Below, one piece after another: positions 29,493 to 39,753 of a stretch of DNA of 64,000 nucleotides. The position numbers and the translations under genes were made by a program. The notes under the pieces are model-generated. The model worked only from the letters and a program-made list of their open reading frames with translations, ran no database searches and was not told where the DNA came from. Source of the stretch: Pythium myriotylum (Eukaryota; Oomycota; Peronosporomycetes; Pythiales; Pythiaceae); contig JALJCQ010000020.1 in assembly GCA_023091665.1 (NCBI GenBank), forward strand, positions 186,001 through 250,000. The letters run 5' to 3'. Within the stretch, counting starts at the first letter, position 1, and the number at the start of each line of letters is the position of its first letter.

Positions 29493-31442
29493 ATGAGCTA
29501 CTACCCGTACGCCTCGCCCGTCTACATGGGCAAGGCCTCGGGCTCCGTGGGCGGCAGTCCGCCCGCCTGGGCCAGTCCGAGCGTCGACACGGACGCCTCC
29601 GACTTCTCGGCCTCTTCTCCGCCGGCGAGCGACGACGGTTTCGCCTCGACGCACCCCATGGGGCTGCCCACGCGCGGCGAGGACTGGGATCTGCTCTCGG
29701 AGATGCTCATCGACGACGCCGTCTCCACGGCCACGGCCACGACCTCGACCACGACCACGACCGTGTACCCTGGATCTTTTCTCGGAGGCGACAACTCGGG
29801 CTACGACACGTACGGCGCGCCGCCCAAGCAGTTCTACGACCCGCAGCACCAGCAGATCGCGTTCCAGCAGCAGTACCAGCAGCAACAGCCTCGCGGCCGC
29901 GTGCCGGCCATGCCCTCGGGCTTCATGGACGCGCTGCTCATGCAGGACGACGCGCTCATGGCTGCTCGCGCCAAGAGCAGCGCGGTCGGCTCGCCACAGA
30001 CCACCGACCTCTTCCCGTCGGTCGTCATGCCGCCGCTGCCCAACTCGGCCACGCCGTCGTCCTGCGGTGGGTCCTCGGGATCGGACACGGAGACCTCGCC
30101 GTCGCCGTCGCCACAGGCCACGCAGATCAAAGCCCGCAAGACCTCGAGCTCGACGGCAGTGGCCCGGGCCGACCCATCGGCTGTCGTGATCAAGCAGGAA
30201 AAGCTCACGCCGGAAGAAGCCAAGAAGCTACGTCGCCGCAGCCAGATCGCGTCCTCGGTGCAACGCCATCGTGAGAAGAAAAAATGCCTCGTGGCCTCGC
30301 TCAAGCAGGACCTGACGTCGCTCACGGCCCATCTCGAGTCGCTGCGGTCGCAGCGCAAAGTGCTCCACTCGAACAACGAAAAGCTCGTCGAGTGGGAAGA
30401 AGAGGCCATCACGCAGCGCCGCAAGCGCAAGCAGTCGGAGGAGCTCAACCAGAGGATGAAGAAGGCGCTCTTCCAGCAGACGTGCTTCCTCATGGGCATG
30501 CGGTCCATCATGACCAACATCCCGGCGCCGCGCGAGATGCACATCCACGACTGGCTCCACACGTACACGGTGCTCTCGTCAAGGGACATAGCTGCTCGGC
30601 AGAAAGAGTGTCTCTCGTACTTTTCGGACAGTAAGATCGAGATGGCGCAGCAGATCGTCCTTCGAGAAACCGACGTGTTCGCCTCGCGCGTGACGCCGTC
30701 GAACCCGTACTACGCCGAGGTCCGCGTGCTCCACGACGGCACCGAGGTGATCCACCACGAGGAGGATATCGTGCTCAAGAAAGAGCTCAACGAGCAGAAC
30801 GAGTACGTCGTGCCCGGCTCGGGGCAGGTCATTAAAAAGTACACGAGCATGTTTTTGTTCGAAGAGCGCGGCAACTGTACGATCGATGCGTTCAAGCACG
30901 TGGCGCTCGAGGCCACCAAGTCCGTGGGCGTGTTCTGGCCGTCGTCCGGGTACTCATCCAAGTCGCTCGACACGTTCCAGCTCGACGACTCGTCGCAGAT
31001 CATTTTTTCGGATCTCCACGGATCCATGTCGCTCGTCGACGACCGGCTCACGAGCGAGGAGCAGGACGTGCAGCTTGAAGCGCGCATGATCTGCCGCGTC
31101 AAGAACACCGACGACGACTGCACGATCGTCTGGGACTATGCCGACAAGGACGAGCTCTATCCGATCGAAGGCGACAAGTGTATTCGTCGGGACTCGTGCG
31201 GCGGCGTGCTCGTGCGGAGGGAGCCCGGCGGCAAGATCTCGTTCCGCTCGGTCTGTGTCAAGATGTTCGGCCCGATGGACTCGCACGAGACGGCGTCCAA
31301 CGACGTGCGTGCGCTCACGCAGCGACGGATCAGCCTCCAGGCCTCGGAGCTCGAGCGCCAGAACCAAAAGTGCACGCGGTCGATCTACGAGTCGCTCGCG
31401 GCCGCGTTCACGCGGTCTGTCTCCATACAGAACAGTGCATAG
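29493..31442 (+). CDS. bZIP-like transcription factor with a divergent basic region
   Basis: 649 residues, single exon, from ATG at 29493. The first about 220 residues are Ser/Pro/Gln/Thr-rich and look like an activation region. At about 245-265 is a basic region (KKLRRRSQIASSVQRHREKK) followed by heptad-spaced hydrophobics (about 270-330), the bZIP layout. At the position of the near-invariant Asn of the NxxAAxxCR motif I read Ser, which would change DNA recognition; oomycetes are known to have bZIPs with substitutions at this site. The C-terminal about 300 residues are folded-looking and resemble the regions found in oomycete bZIP/M96-type proteins, whose function is unclear. Nuclear location inferred. 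Confidence 0.75.
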   Translation: MSYYPYASPVYMGKASGSVGGSPPAWASPSVDTDASDFSASSPPASDDGFASTHPMGLPTRGEDWDLLSEMLIDDAVSTATATTSTTTTTVYPGSFLGGDNSGYDTYGAPPKQFYDPQHQQIAFQQQYQQQQPRGRVPAMPSGFMDALLMQDDALMAARAKSSAVGSPQTTDLFPSVVMPPLPNSATPSSCGGSSGSDTETSPSPSPQATQIKARKTSSSTAVARADPSAVVIKQEKLTPEEAKKLRRRSQIASSVQRHREKKKCLVASLKQDLTSLTAHLESLRSQRKVLHSNNEKLVEWEEEAITQRRKRKQSEELNQRMKKALFQQTCFLMGMRSIMTNIPAPREMHIHDWLHTYTVLSSRDIAARQKECLSYFSDSKIEMAQQIVLRETDVFASRVTPSNPYYAEVRVLHDGTEVIHHEEDIVLKKELNEQNEYVVPGSGQVIKKYTSMFLFEERGNCTIDAFKHVALEATKSVGVFWPSSGYSSKSLDTFQLDDSSQIIFSDLHGSMSLVDDRLTSEEQDVQLEARMICRVKNTDDDCTIVWDYADKDELYPIEGDKCIRRDSCGGVLVRREPGGKISFRSVCVKMFGPMDSHETASNDVRALTQRRISLQASELERQNQKCTRSIYESLAAAFTRSVSIQNSA

Positions 31443-31904
31443 GACCCGCTTGCGTACGCGTACGCGTGGGCGTTTACTCTCTTGGAAATAGGACTCGATA
31501 GGTGTTTTGTTCTTTTTTGATCAAGTGGCTTGCTGTGATGGCTCGCTTTCGTTTCTCAGTTCCTATCACCAGTGCGTAGCTTCTCACGAGCTCGTCGAGG
31601 TCCAGCACTGCAACCAGGGTCAAGCTAGCGTACTAATCTTCCGGTGCTTGGATGGCTCTCGTTCTCTTCTCATTTCCTATCAGCTCTTTCTTTTCTCACC
31701 AAGCGTAGCTTCTCACGAGTCCAGCGGCAACCCAGGGTCAAGCCAGGGTCCGAATCTTCCGGTGCTCTGCCGTCCGGCTTCCCTCTCTATATGAATAACC
31801 ATGTATCATATAAAAGAGGTAACCTCTCTATCTGGCTGGTGTCCCATTCGCTACGAGAGGTCGCTTCCTCGTTGACGCCCTCCAAAGCACGACAGTCAAG
31901 CCTC
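31443..31904. other. Intergenic region
   Basis: 462 bp between co-directional genes, mostly occupied by the imperfect direct repeat at 31540-31770. The frame of the downstream gene is open back to about 31644 but without protein-like content. Confidence 0.5.
31540..31770. repeat. Imperfect direct repeat, about 110 bp per copy
   Basis: Copies at about 31540-31650 and 31654-31770 share several blocks in order: GGCTC.CGTT, TTCCTATCA, GCGTAGCTTCTCACGAG, CCAGGGTCAAGC and AATCTTCCGGTGCT. They have diverged by substitutions and small indels, so this is an older tandem duplication in non-coding DNA. Confidence 0.75.
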
Positions 31905-32615
31905 ATGGGCCCGCCGACCGTCTGCGAGCAGTGCGCCAAGCGGCTCAAGGTCTTCAAGCGCCGCAAGTGCACGCACTGCCACGCGCCGCTCTGCCGCAAG
32001 TGCGTCGCGCCGCACGTGGCCGCGCGCCACCCGAACGTCGCGTCGCTCGGCTCGTCCTCGAACCTCGTCGAGAGCGCCGGCTCGTCGTACGCCGACGACG
32101 ACGACGACGTCCACTTCCAGTCGCCGCATGCGCGCGGAGGCGACGGCTTCAGCTCGAGCGGCAATGAAGCTGCTGTCGCTGGCGGTGCTTCCAAGCGCCG
32201 AGTCGCGGTCGAGTCGTCGGTGGATCTGCTCGACGATCTCGACGACGTCGTGGACGTGGAGGAAGAAGAGGACGAGGAAGACGGCCAGGAAGAAGACTTG
32301 CTGCTGGGCGAGTACAGCCGCCGCGCGTCCATGGAGGAAGAAGAGACCCAGTTCCGCGAGTTTACGCAGCTGCAGCACGCCGTGGACAGGTGGACCCGCA
32401 AAGAGCTCGAGCTCAAGAAGCAGCAGACGCGCGCCAAGCAGAACGAGCTCGTCTACGCGACCAAGCCCGTGTCCAACTTCGGCTCCACGCGCGAGCACCA
32501 GCAGCGAGAGCTCTTCTTCGTCTCGTACGCCGTCTTCGTGACGCTCGTGGTCTGGGGCGCCTACGGACTCGTTCTCATGCTGGCTCGCCGCGCCGTGCAG
32601 CGTACCCTCGCGTAA
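31905..32615 (+). CDS. Tail-anchored protein with an N-terminal FYVE/PHD-like zinc finger
   Basis: 236 residues from ATG at 31905 (MGPPTVCEQCAKRLKVFKRR). Cys pairs CEQC, CTHC and CRKC within the first 35 residues form a compact zinc finger reminiscent of a shortened FYVE domain; the RRKC-THC-APLC-RKC order fits, but it is smaller than a full FYVE domain. A long acidic and Ser-rich linker, including DLDDVVDVEEEEDEEDGQEE, leads to a charged helical region. One hydrophobic segment (VSYAVFVTLVVWGAYGLVLM) near the C-terminus suggests tail anchoring with the finger in the cytosol. An upstream in-frame extension exists but precedes the good start context. Function unknown; membrane-trafficking role is a guess. 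Confidence 0.75.
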   Translation: MGPPTVCEQCAKRLKVFKRRKCTHCHAPLCRKCVAPHVAARHPNVASLGSSSNLVESAGSSYADDDDDVHFQSPHARGGDGFSSSGNEAAVAGGASKRRVAVESSVDLLDDLDDVVDVEEEEDEEDGQEEDLLLGEYSRRASMEEEETQFREFTQLQHAVDRWTRKELELKKQQTRAKQNELVYATKPVSNFGSTREHQQRELFFVSYAVFVTLVVWGAYGLVLMLARRAVQRTLA

Positions 32616-32772
32616 CCCCCCTCCCACCAACAGCATAATTTTAGTGAACTTGAATACTAAACCGTCCCGTACAGTACAATCCTCCAAAAGTTACCAACCG
32701 ATAGGTAGGGATAGGGTGAAAAGGACTGGTTGGTGACCGGGGAGCTCCTGGAAGGCTCCGGGGGCGATTGGC

Positions 32773-32788
32773 GCTCATTCCTCCCTTC
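32773..32788 (+). promoter_or_regulatory. Oomycete initiator-like element of the ribosomal protein gene
   Basis: GCTCATTCCTCCCTTC matches the 5' part of the oomycete initiator consensus exactly (GCTCATTYY) and lies 52 bp upstream of the start codon. An inverted CCAAT (ATTGG) sits at about 32767-32771. Confidence 0.6.
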
Positions 32789-32840
32789 TGAACGTGAGTG
32801 GTAGCAGCGCCCCAGCGTTTGTCGAGAGCATTCCAGCAGC

Positions 32841-33533
32841 ATGGCGAGCAAGCTGAACGGCGAGTTGTTGGCCAAGGCCGTCGAGGACATCCTCGCGTTC
32901 TCGGCCGGCGAGAAGATCACGATCAACGGCAAGGAAGTCAAGGGCAAGAAGCGCAACTTCAATGAGACCATCGAGCTCCAGATCGCGCTCAAGAACTACG
33001 ACCCGCAGAAGGACAAGCGTTTCTCGGGCACGTTCAAGCTGCCGACCATCCCGCGCCCCAACATGAAGATCTGCGTGCTCGGTAACGCGGTCCACTGTGA
33101 AATGGCCGAGAAGGAAGGCTTCGAGTACATGACGGTCGACGACTTGAAGAAGTTCAACAAGAACAAGAAGGTCATCAAGAAGTTCGCCAAGAAGTACGAC
33201 GCGTTCCTCGCCTCCGACACGCTCATCAAGCAGATCCCGCGTCTCTTGGGCCCGGGTCTCAACAAGGCCGGCAAGTTCCCGACCCTGGTCGGCTCGAACG
33301 AAGGCCTCACGGACAAGGCCGAGGCCGTGCGCGCCACGATCAAGTTCCAGATGAAGAAGGTCATGTGCCTGAACGTCGCGATCGGCCACGTCGGCCTCTC
33401 CAAGCAGGAGATCGTCGTGAACACGCAGCTCGCGGCCAACTTCCTCGCGTCGCTGCTCAAGAAGAACTGGCAGAACATCAAGGTGCTCTACCTCAAGTCC
33501 ACCATGGGTCCTCCGCAGCAGATCTACTTCTAG
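32841..33533 (+). CDS. RPL10A: 60S ribosomal protein L10a (uL1)
   Basis: 230 residues, single exon, from ATG at 32841. Family stretches: [51 protein letters not shown] and [11 protein letters not shown] at the very end. uL1 forms the mobile L1 stalk at the E-site of the large ribosomal subunit. Slightly longer than the human protein (217 residues), mainly at the N-terminus. Very strong codon bias and an initiator-like promoter agree with high expression. Confidence 0.97.
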   Translation: MASKLNGELLAKAVEDILAFSAGEKITINGKEVKGKKRNFNETIELQIALKNYDPQKDKRFSGTFKLPTIPRPNMKICVLGNAVHCEMAEKEGFEYMTVDDLKKFNKNKKVIKKFAKKYDAFLASDTLIKQIPRLLGPGLNKAGKFPTLVGSNEGLTDKAEAVRATIKFQMKKVMCLNVAIGHVGLSKQEIVVNTQLAANFLASLLKKNWQNIKVLYLKSTMGPPQQIYF

Positions 33534-34009
33534 ATGCTTTGCTATCTAGCCGTGCTCTCATCGACAAGGATTTTCGCTTCACCATAGCTCGCCCCTCGCC
33601 AGCTATGGGAGCTAAAACCATTCCAATGGAAAACACATCAACGAAGGGGATTCTCACACACTGGCTCGTCTCGCTTTTCTCTCTCTCTCTCTGTATAGAC
33701 ACCACCACCTTGCCTTGCCCTTCTTAACACCCGAGCCTTCTACATCGGCTTATGCTCCATGATGTCGCTCGTTGAACGCTTCTTGGTTCATTCTTTCCCC
33801 ATTGCGTCATCTCTAGGTCGTGACGCACTCTGGGCCACTCGCGCCTGTGTCACTGCGTTTTGACTTGCTGTTTGTATACCGTACCGTACCTCTCTTGCTA
33901 TCTCCGATATCTGCTTGGTCGCATCTACTCTGCCCATGCCGTCACTTCATTCGTTCGCAGCCGCACATATCCGATCTCGCCTCGCCCCCCCCACTCGCTC
34001 TCCGTGGTG
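33534..34009. other. Intergenic region
   Basis: 476 bp between co-directional genes, pyrimidine-rich on the plus strand with a short CT run near 33679-33691. No gene seen. Confidence 0.5.
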
Positions 34010-34210
34010 ATGCTGCGCGGCGTCCACTCGCTCTCGCGCCGCTCGTCGTCGCTCGTCGCCGCGCGCGCCTTCTCGTCCGCGGCGGCCTCCTCCGAGTACG
34101 ACCTCGTGGTCGTGGGCGGCGGGCCCGGCGGCTACGTCGCCGCCATCAAGGCCGCGCAGCTCGGGCTCAAGACGGCCTGCGTCGAGTCGCGCGGCTCGCT
34201 CGGCGGCACC

Positions 34211-34246
<36 letters not shown>

Positions 34247-35500
34247 CTCCACTCGACGCATCTCTACCACCAGGCGCAGCACGACTTTAGCAAGTACGGC
34301 ATCGAAGTCTCGGACGTCAAGGCCAACTTTGGCGGCATGATGAAGGCCAAGGAAAAGGCCGTCAAGACGCTCACGGCCGGCATCGAGAGCCTCTTCAAGA
34401 AGAACAAGGTCACGTACATCAAGGGCCACGGCAAGATCGTCGCGGCCAACGAAGTCGCCGTCGCGCTCAACGACAACAACGGCAACGAGACCGTGCGCGC
34501 CAAGAACATCCTCATCGCCACGGGCTCCGAGGTCGCGCCGCTGCCGCCCGTGCCCGTCGACAACGCCGCCGGCAAGATCGTCGACTCGACCGGCGCGCTC
34601 GAGCTCAAGAAAGTGCCCGAGCACCTCGTGGTCATCGGCGGCGGCGTCATCGGCCTCGAGCTCGGCTCGGTCTACAAGCGTCTCGGCGCCAAGGTCACGG
34701 TCGTCGAGTTTGCCGACCGCGTCTGCCCGGGCCTCGACCTCGAGCTCGGCAAGGAGTTTACCAAGCTGCTCAAGAAGCAGGGGCTCGACTTCCACTTCAA
34801 GACCAAGGTCACGGCGTCGCAGGTGAACGGCGACAAGGTCACGCTCACGACCGAGCCGGCGGCCGGCGGCGAGAGCTCGACGATCGAGGCCGACGCCGTG
34901 CTGGTCGCGACGGGCCGTCGTCCGTTCACGAACGGCCTCGGGCTCGAGAACATGGGCATCCAGACCGACAAGTTTGGCCGCATCCAAGTGGACGAGCACT
35001 TCCGCACGCAGATCCCGTCGATCTACGCGATTGGCGACGTGATCGCCGGCCCGATGCTCGCGCACAAGGCCGAGGAAGAAGGCATCGCGTGCGTCGAGAA
35101 CATTGCCGGGCTCCACGGCCACGTCAACTACAACGCGATCCCGGGCGTGATCTACACGTACCCGGAGGTGGCGTCGGTCGGCAAGACCGAGGAGCAGCTC
35201 AAGGAAGAAGGCGTGGCCTACAACGTGGGCAAGTTCCCCATGATGGCCAACTCGCGCGCGCGCGCGGTCGGCGAGAGCGACGGCTTCGTCAAGGTGATCG
35301 CCGACAAGGCGAGCGACAAGATCCTGGGCATCCACATCATCGCGAGCAACGCCGGCGAGATGATCTCGGAGGGCGTGCTCGGCATCGAGTACGGCGCGGC
35401 GTCGGAGGACATTGGCCGCACGTGCCACGCGCACCCGACGCTCAGCGAGGCCTTCAAGGAGGCCTGCAATGCCGCGTACGGCAAGCCCATCAACTTCTAA
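34010..35500 (+). CDS. DLD: Dihydrolipoamide dehydrogenase, mitochondrial (E3)
   Basis: 496 residues from ATG at 34010. The first about 25 residues are Arg/Ser-rich without acids (MLRGVHSLSRRSSSLVAARA), a mitochondrial targeting peptide. Then come the FAD-binding motif (VVVGGGPGGYVAAIKAAQLG), the redox-active disulfide GGTCLNVGCIPSK, the NAD-binding motif (VVIGGGVIGLELGSV), a second FAD motif (IYAIGDVIAGPMLAHKAEEE) and the C-terminal catalytic His-Glu pair (HAHPTLSEAF). It reoxidises dihydrolipoamide in the pyruvate, 2-oxoglutarate and branched-chain dehydrogenase complexes and in glycine cleavage. Full length; nothing missing. The long minus-strand frame opposite is a shadow. Confidence 0.97.
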
Positions 35501-35738
35501 GAAAATCGCTACGAGGGGGTCCTTCTCCTCCCATTTCGAATGCACATGCCGTTTGTCGATCAGTTGCCCATGCCCCTTCCCAGAACAGTTCTTTGTGGGG
35601 CTGTCGCGAGCGTATTTCATCCAATGAACATCGTTTCTTCCGCCAGCAGCGGTTTTTCATTGGTGGAAAAAAGGCAACGCATCCGCTAAAGAAGATGTCT
35701 CATCTTCCGCTCGTCTGAAACAAGCGAGCTCTTCGCAG

Positions 35739-36650
35739 ATGCCGACGCCCAAGCACGACGCCGCGCTCGCGACGCCTACAACCGCAATGGACAAGCACAG
35801 CGACGACCTCGCGAGCGTCGAGGACCTCGAGGCCGCGCCCGGCAGCGCCACCTACGTCGACAGCAACGACGCCGCGTACCAGGGCCACGCCAGGCGCCCG
35901 CGGCTCTGCGCACGATATGGGCGCACGTACGTGCTCTGCTCGTCGTCCAGCGACTACGGCTACTTCCCGCTCACGGCGCACGTCGGGCCCCACTGGCCCT
36001 GCATGCTCATCACCTACACCATCGCCATCGGCCCGGTCTTCCTCGTGCTGCTGTGAGTTTTGTTTGGCTTGGTTGGAATGGAGTGAGAAAGGGAGGCTGA
36101 TAGCGTACTGGCCGGGCCTCGCACAGCGACGACTCGTTCAAGACGGGCTTCCGCGTCGCGCTGCTCGCCACGAGCGTGCTCACGACGCTCGTCTTCTCGC
36201 TCGTGGCCTGCAGCGACCCGGGCATCATCTACGACAACGACATGGACCTGCCGTACCTCACCGGCGACCACCGCGCCGGGGTCATCTGTGGTGGGTGCTC
36301 TCCGTGCTGGAACGGTTCCAAGAAGGTTCCGGTGTGCTGAATATTTTTGTTTTTTGTTTTTTTCCACAGCCCAGTGCCAAGTGCGGCGGCCCAAGACCGC
36401 ATCGCATTGCTCCGACTGCGGTGTTTGTGTTAACAAGGTGCGTGCTTGTCGCGGAACAGTACTTGCGTTCGGTTCCACGACCATCGGAGCTGACTTTTGG
36501 GTTTTCTCGCAGCTCGACCACCATTGTCCGTGGACCGGCAAGTGCATCGGCGTGCGCACGCTGCTGCTGTTCTACGGCTTCCTCTGGTGCATTTCCATCC
36601 ACATCATTCTGCTCTCGGTCGGATGCACGATCACGTATCTCAATCGCTAA
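35739..36650 (+). CDS. DHHC-type protein S-palmitoyltransferase, short form
   Basis: Four exons: 35739-36052, 36127-36290, 36370-36437 and 36513-36650, all GT-AG (GTGAGT, GTGGGT, GTGCGT, GTGAG-type donors), giving 227 residues. Two membrane segments come first (WPCMLITYTIAIGPVFLVLL; FRVALLATSVLTTLVFSLVA followed by CSDPGI, the usual DPG motif). Then the zinc-binding Cys-rich domain spans exon junctions: CAQCQVRRPKTASHCSDCGV, CVNKLDHHCPWTGKCIG, with the catalytic DHHC. One long hydrophobic segment (LLLFYGFLWCISIHIILLSV) follows and the protein stops. Usual enzymes have four helices and a TTxE motif; here the last helix and tail are missing. The position usually Asn (WxxNCIG) is Lys. Likely an active acyltransferase of Golgi or plasma membrane, but truncated in topology. 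Confidence 0.88.
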
Positions 36651-37050
36651 GAGAGAGACATCCATGAGAAAAAAAAATCAAGCAGTGCGCGGACAATCAA
36701 AGATCTTTTTTATTTTCGTCACCATGGCGTTCCCAAAAGTGCGAAAGAATCGTTCCAGCAGTAAGTTCAGTTACAGGAGGTCAGTCACCGAGCCGATCTG
36801 CGCCATGTGGACGCGATCCTCTTTTTTTGCTTTCCGGATCCGCGATCCAGTAGAATCAGGTCCACCGAGCCGGTGGTGGACACCGCAAGCGGGAAAAAAA
36901 AAAAAAAAAAAAAAGAGAAACCCATGGGTCGATCACTTAGAGCAAAAGGTTTCCGACGCGTCGTCGCGCCACTATATTGTAAATGGGGGAGGGAGGCACC
37001 TACGGCCCTCGAGAGACGCGAGGGGCCCGCGCAGAGGAGAGAGAGACAAC
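36651..37050. other. Intergenic region between convergent genes
   Basis: 400 bp between the 3' ends of the DHHC gene and the Cys-rich protein gene, with a poly-A run at about 36895-36914. No gene supported. Confidence 0.5.
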
Positions 37051-37884
37051 TTAGAGCATGAGCACGACCGAGAGCGAGGCCACGACGATCGTGGCGACCA
37101 GCGAGGCCGCCGACATGGGCGGCAGCGCCGCGCTCTTCGAGGTCGAGGTCGGCGCCGGCGTCGACGACGAGCTCGCGTTGCCGCTCGACGAGCCTTCCTG
37201 CGACGAGCCCGAGCCCGAGGCCGAGTTCGAGTTGATCTCGTCGGCGATGCCGACGCCCTGCTGGTTGCGCTTGGCGATCGAGTCGAGAATCTCCTTGGGG
37301 CAGATCTTGGTGCAGTCGAAGCGGCGCTTGTCGCTGAGCTTGGCGTTCGAGGCGTCGTTCTGCGCGATGCACGAGCGGCACGTGTGGCAGATCTGCGCCG
37401 GCACCGAGGCCGTCGTGTTGATCTCCTTGACGCAGTGGAGCTTCTCGGCGCAGATGCGCAGCTCGAGCGTCGACGGCACGTGGCCGTACGAGTCGGCGCA
37501 GGGCTTCGAGTCGCTGCAGTCGCCGAACTGCGGCACGCCGCCGACCGCGGGCGCCGTCGAGTTCTGGCAGACCTCGGTCTCGTTGGCGCGGCACTGGCAC
37601 TGGAGCTTGTCCTTGCCGTTCTGCTTGCCGAGGTTCACGCACTCGAGCGGGTACCCGTTGAGCTGTCCGCAGTCGTCGTTCGGGCGCAGCTTGCACTGGA
37701 GACTGTTGAACTGGAGCACGCACTTGTCCGGGTTGTACTCGGTGCCGAGGAAGATGGTCGTCTTGCTCGTCGTGTTGACGGTCGTGCCGTCGCCGAGCGA
37801 CATGGTCGAGTTGGACATGCGCGCGGCCTCGGCCGTCGAGAGCGCGAGCACGGCCACGGCCGCGAGCAGCGTCTTGAGGAACAT
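37051..37884 (-). CDS. Cys-rich secreted protein, probably GPI-anchored
   Basis: 277 residues from ATG at 37884 (MFLKTLLAAVAVLALSTAEA, a signal peptide). The ectodomain has about 20 Cys, often spaced C-x-C or C-x-x-C (KLQCQCRANETEVC, CHTCRSC, CTKICPK), and several Asn-x-Ser/Thr sites. The C-terminal part is a Ser-rich stalk followed by a hydrophobic end with no basic tail (SAASLVATIVVASLSVVLML), the usual form of a GPI attachment signal. The frame is open upstream as far as 38241, but that part is not protein-like. No named domain recognised. Role in the cell wall or host interaction is possible but not shown. Confidence 0.8.
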   Translation of the reverse strand: MFLKTLLAAVAVLALSTAEAARMSNSTMSLGDGTTVNTTSKTTIFLGTEYNPDKCVLQFNSLQCKLRPNDDCGQLNGYPLECVNLGKQNGKDKLQCQCRANETEVCQNSTAPAVGGVPQFGDCSDSKPCADSYGHVPSTLELRICAEKLHCVKEINTTASVPAQICHTCRSCIAQNDASNAKLSDKRRFDCTKICPKEILDSIAKRNQQGVGIADEINSNSASGSGSSQEGSSSGNASSSSTPAPTSTSKSAALPPMSAASLVATIVVASLSVVLML

Positions 37885-39753
37885 CGTGCCGGGGAGGAAG
37901 CAGGTACTTTCACGCCGTGAACAGTCGGAAGGTTCGGGAATGGCGACCGCCATGAGAGGGCTCGCGCCAGGCGTCGAGTCAGCGCGACCAGCCGGTGCCG
38001 CAGACACAACCCAACGGCAGACAAGCCGAAAAAAACGCGAGGGCTCGGGGAAAGCCCGCCCTTTGAAAAAAAAAACTGCAAGTTCGAGAAAACGGAGGAG
38101 GCTACACGACCAGCACGAGATGAGTACTGGAGCATGTCCCACGGTGGGAAATGTGGTTGGATTCGTACTGGTCGTGTATACTAGATGATTGCAAGGATTT
38201 TTCACCACCAGCTCGGTTCTTTGAAGGGAACTTGCCGCCACAGAGGGAATAGGGTTACGGGGAAGCTCGCCGCTCTGTGTTCAAGATGTCGAAACTTGGC
38301 GTTGGGTGGTCCGATCTCGGCGAACGAACTTTTTGACAGAAAAAAAAAAAAAACTGCACGCAAAGATCGCGTGGCGCTTGCCGCTCGTGAGGTTAGTCGC
38401 CCCACGCCAGTGGCTGCGCTGGACTTCGTTTCGGCGCCACCCAGACCCACGGCGCGTGTCGCGAAAAGTGGCTGGTTGACGAGATTGCAGGCGTGGGGCT
38501 CGTGGTGGTTGGCCCATTTACCAAGAGTGAGTCACGACGACCCGAGTTGACGTGTTTGGTTGATGGAGGGCCCGCGCCGGGGCGTGAGTAGCGGTCCGGA
38601 TCGAGTGGCGCCCACGAGAACGAGAACAAAAAAAAACAAAAAATAAAAAACGGGGGACCAGGAATTATTACCTGGTTCTGAAAACTCACCAGCGGATATC
38701 TCTGAATGGTGATGTCTCCGCACCTTTTTTTGAGAAATTTCAACAAGATAGCGCTCGGATTGGATTTTTCGTCACAGTGAGCCTATCCACGGCAGTGACA
38801 TGTATTGCTGACGGTGATTCTACTGATATAGCAATAATACGTCAAATGTACTGAGAAGAGATGGTTCAGACACAGATCTGACGCGACCAATCAAACCGAA
38901 GTTGTCAACTGATGCTGATCGGACATTTCCCCGACCGACCGACCGAGCTCCCTTGGCCCACAACAGTGTCTCGGCCGTCCAGTGGGTGAAAATTCTTTCC
39001 ACTCGGCGTAATGTCCTCGCCTGATGGCATCGGCAGCAACACCACGAATCAACGCAGTTTCGCTCTCTCTTTCACTTTTCTCTTCTCTTCTCTCTGCTCG
39101 ATCCGCTCGCACCACTTGCCAGAGTCTCCATCTCGGAAACCGATCTTCCACTGGCGTCCCAGCCACTCAACCCAGGACCCGACCACAATCAACCAGCCGA
39201 CGTGGATTAACTCACTCGAGCCTTCCTTCGCAGGGTCCGAGTGCCGACGGCGTTTCCTCCCGTCTCATTCCTTCCGCCCTCGGCTCAGAACAGCGAGTCT
39301 TTGGTGGCGCGTGTCTTTGCGAGCGTTCTGGCCCGAAGCCGCCGTTAGTCACTCGCGGATGTGAGACCGAGTGCTTCCCTCGGTTTAGCAGAGACCACAC
39401 GCCAAACTGAATCTATCCCGACCGCCCACGCGCGGTCTCCCGAACTTCCATACTCAGTCCAAGTGGAAACTGCGCTACAGACCGACCTGAAATGGACGAT
39501 TCGAGTGATCCCTCGCGTTTCGAACCTTGAGGTTTTCTCGCACAGCAAGAGGTGTATGTTCTCACCCCCTCCACGCCGAGCGAACCCTCCCAGTGATCCA
39601 TCTGCCTGCACGCGCTTCCTCACGTGCTGGCCACGAGAAGCGAGCGCCACGAGTCAGGATCTCACCCACGCCGTGTAGCGAGAGAGAGAGAGAGAAAGAG
39701 AGAAAGAGAGAGGGACCCGTCGGACCCGGCGAAACGACACGCCGACACGCAGA
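37885..39753. other. Gene-poor intergenic region
   Basis: About 1.9 kb between divergent genes. Contains poly-A/T runs (about 38340-38354, 38628-38650) and purine-rich tracts near 39680-39712. Short open stretches on both strands show no domain-like content, so I call no gene here. Confidence 0.45.

Noticed and set aside
33947..35620. 557-codon minus-strand frame opposite dihydrolipoamide dehydrogenase
   Set aside because: Shadow frame; Arg/Asp/Ala/Val bias with no recognisable family.
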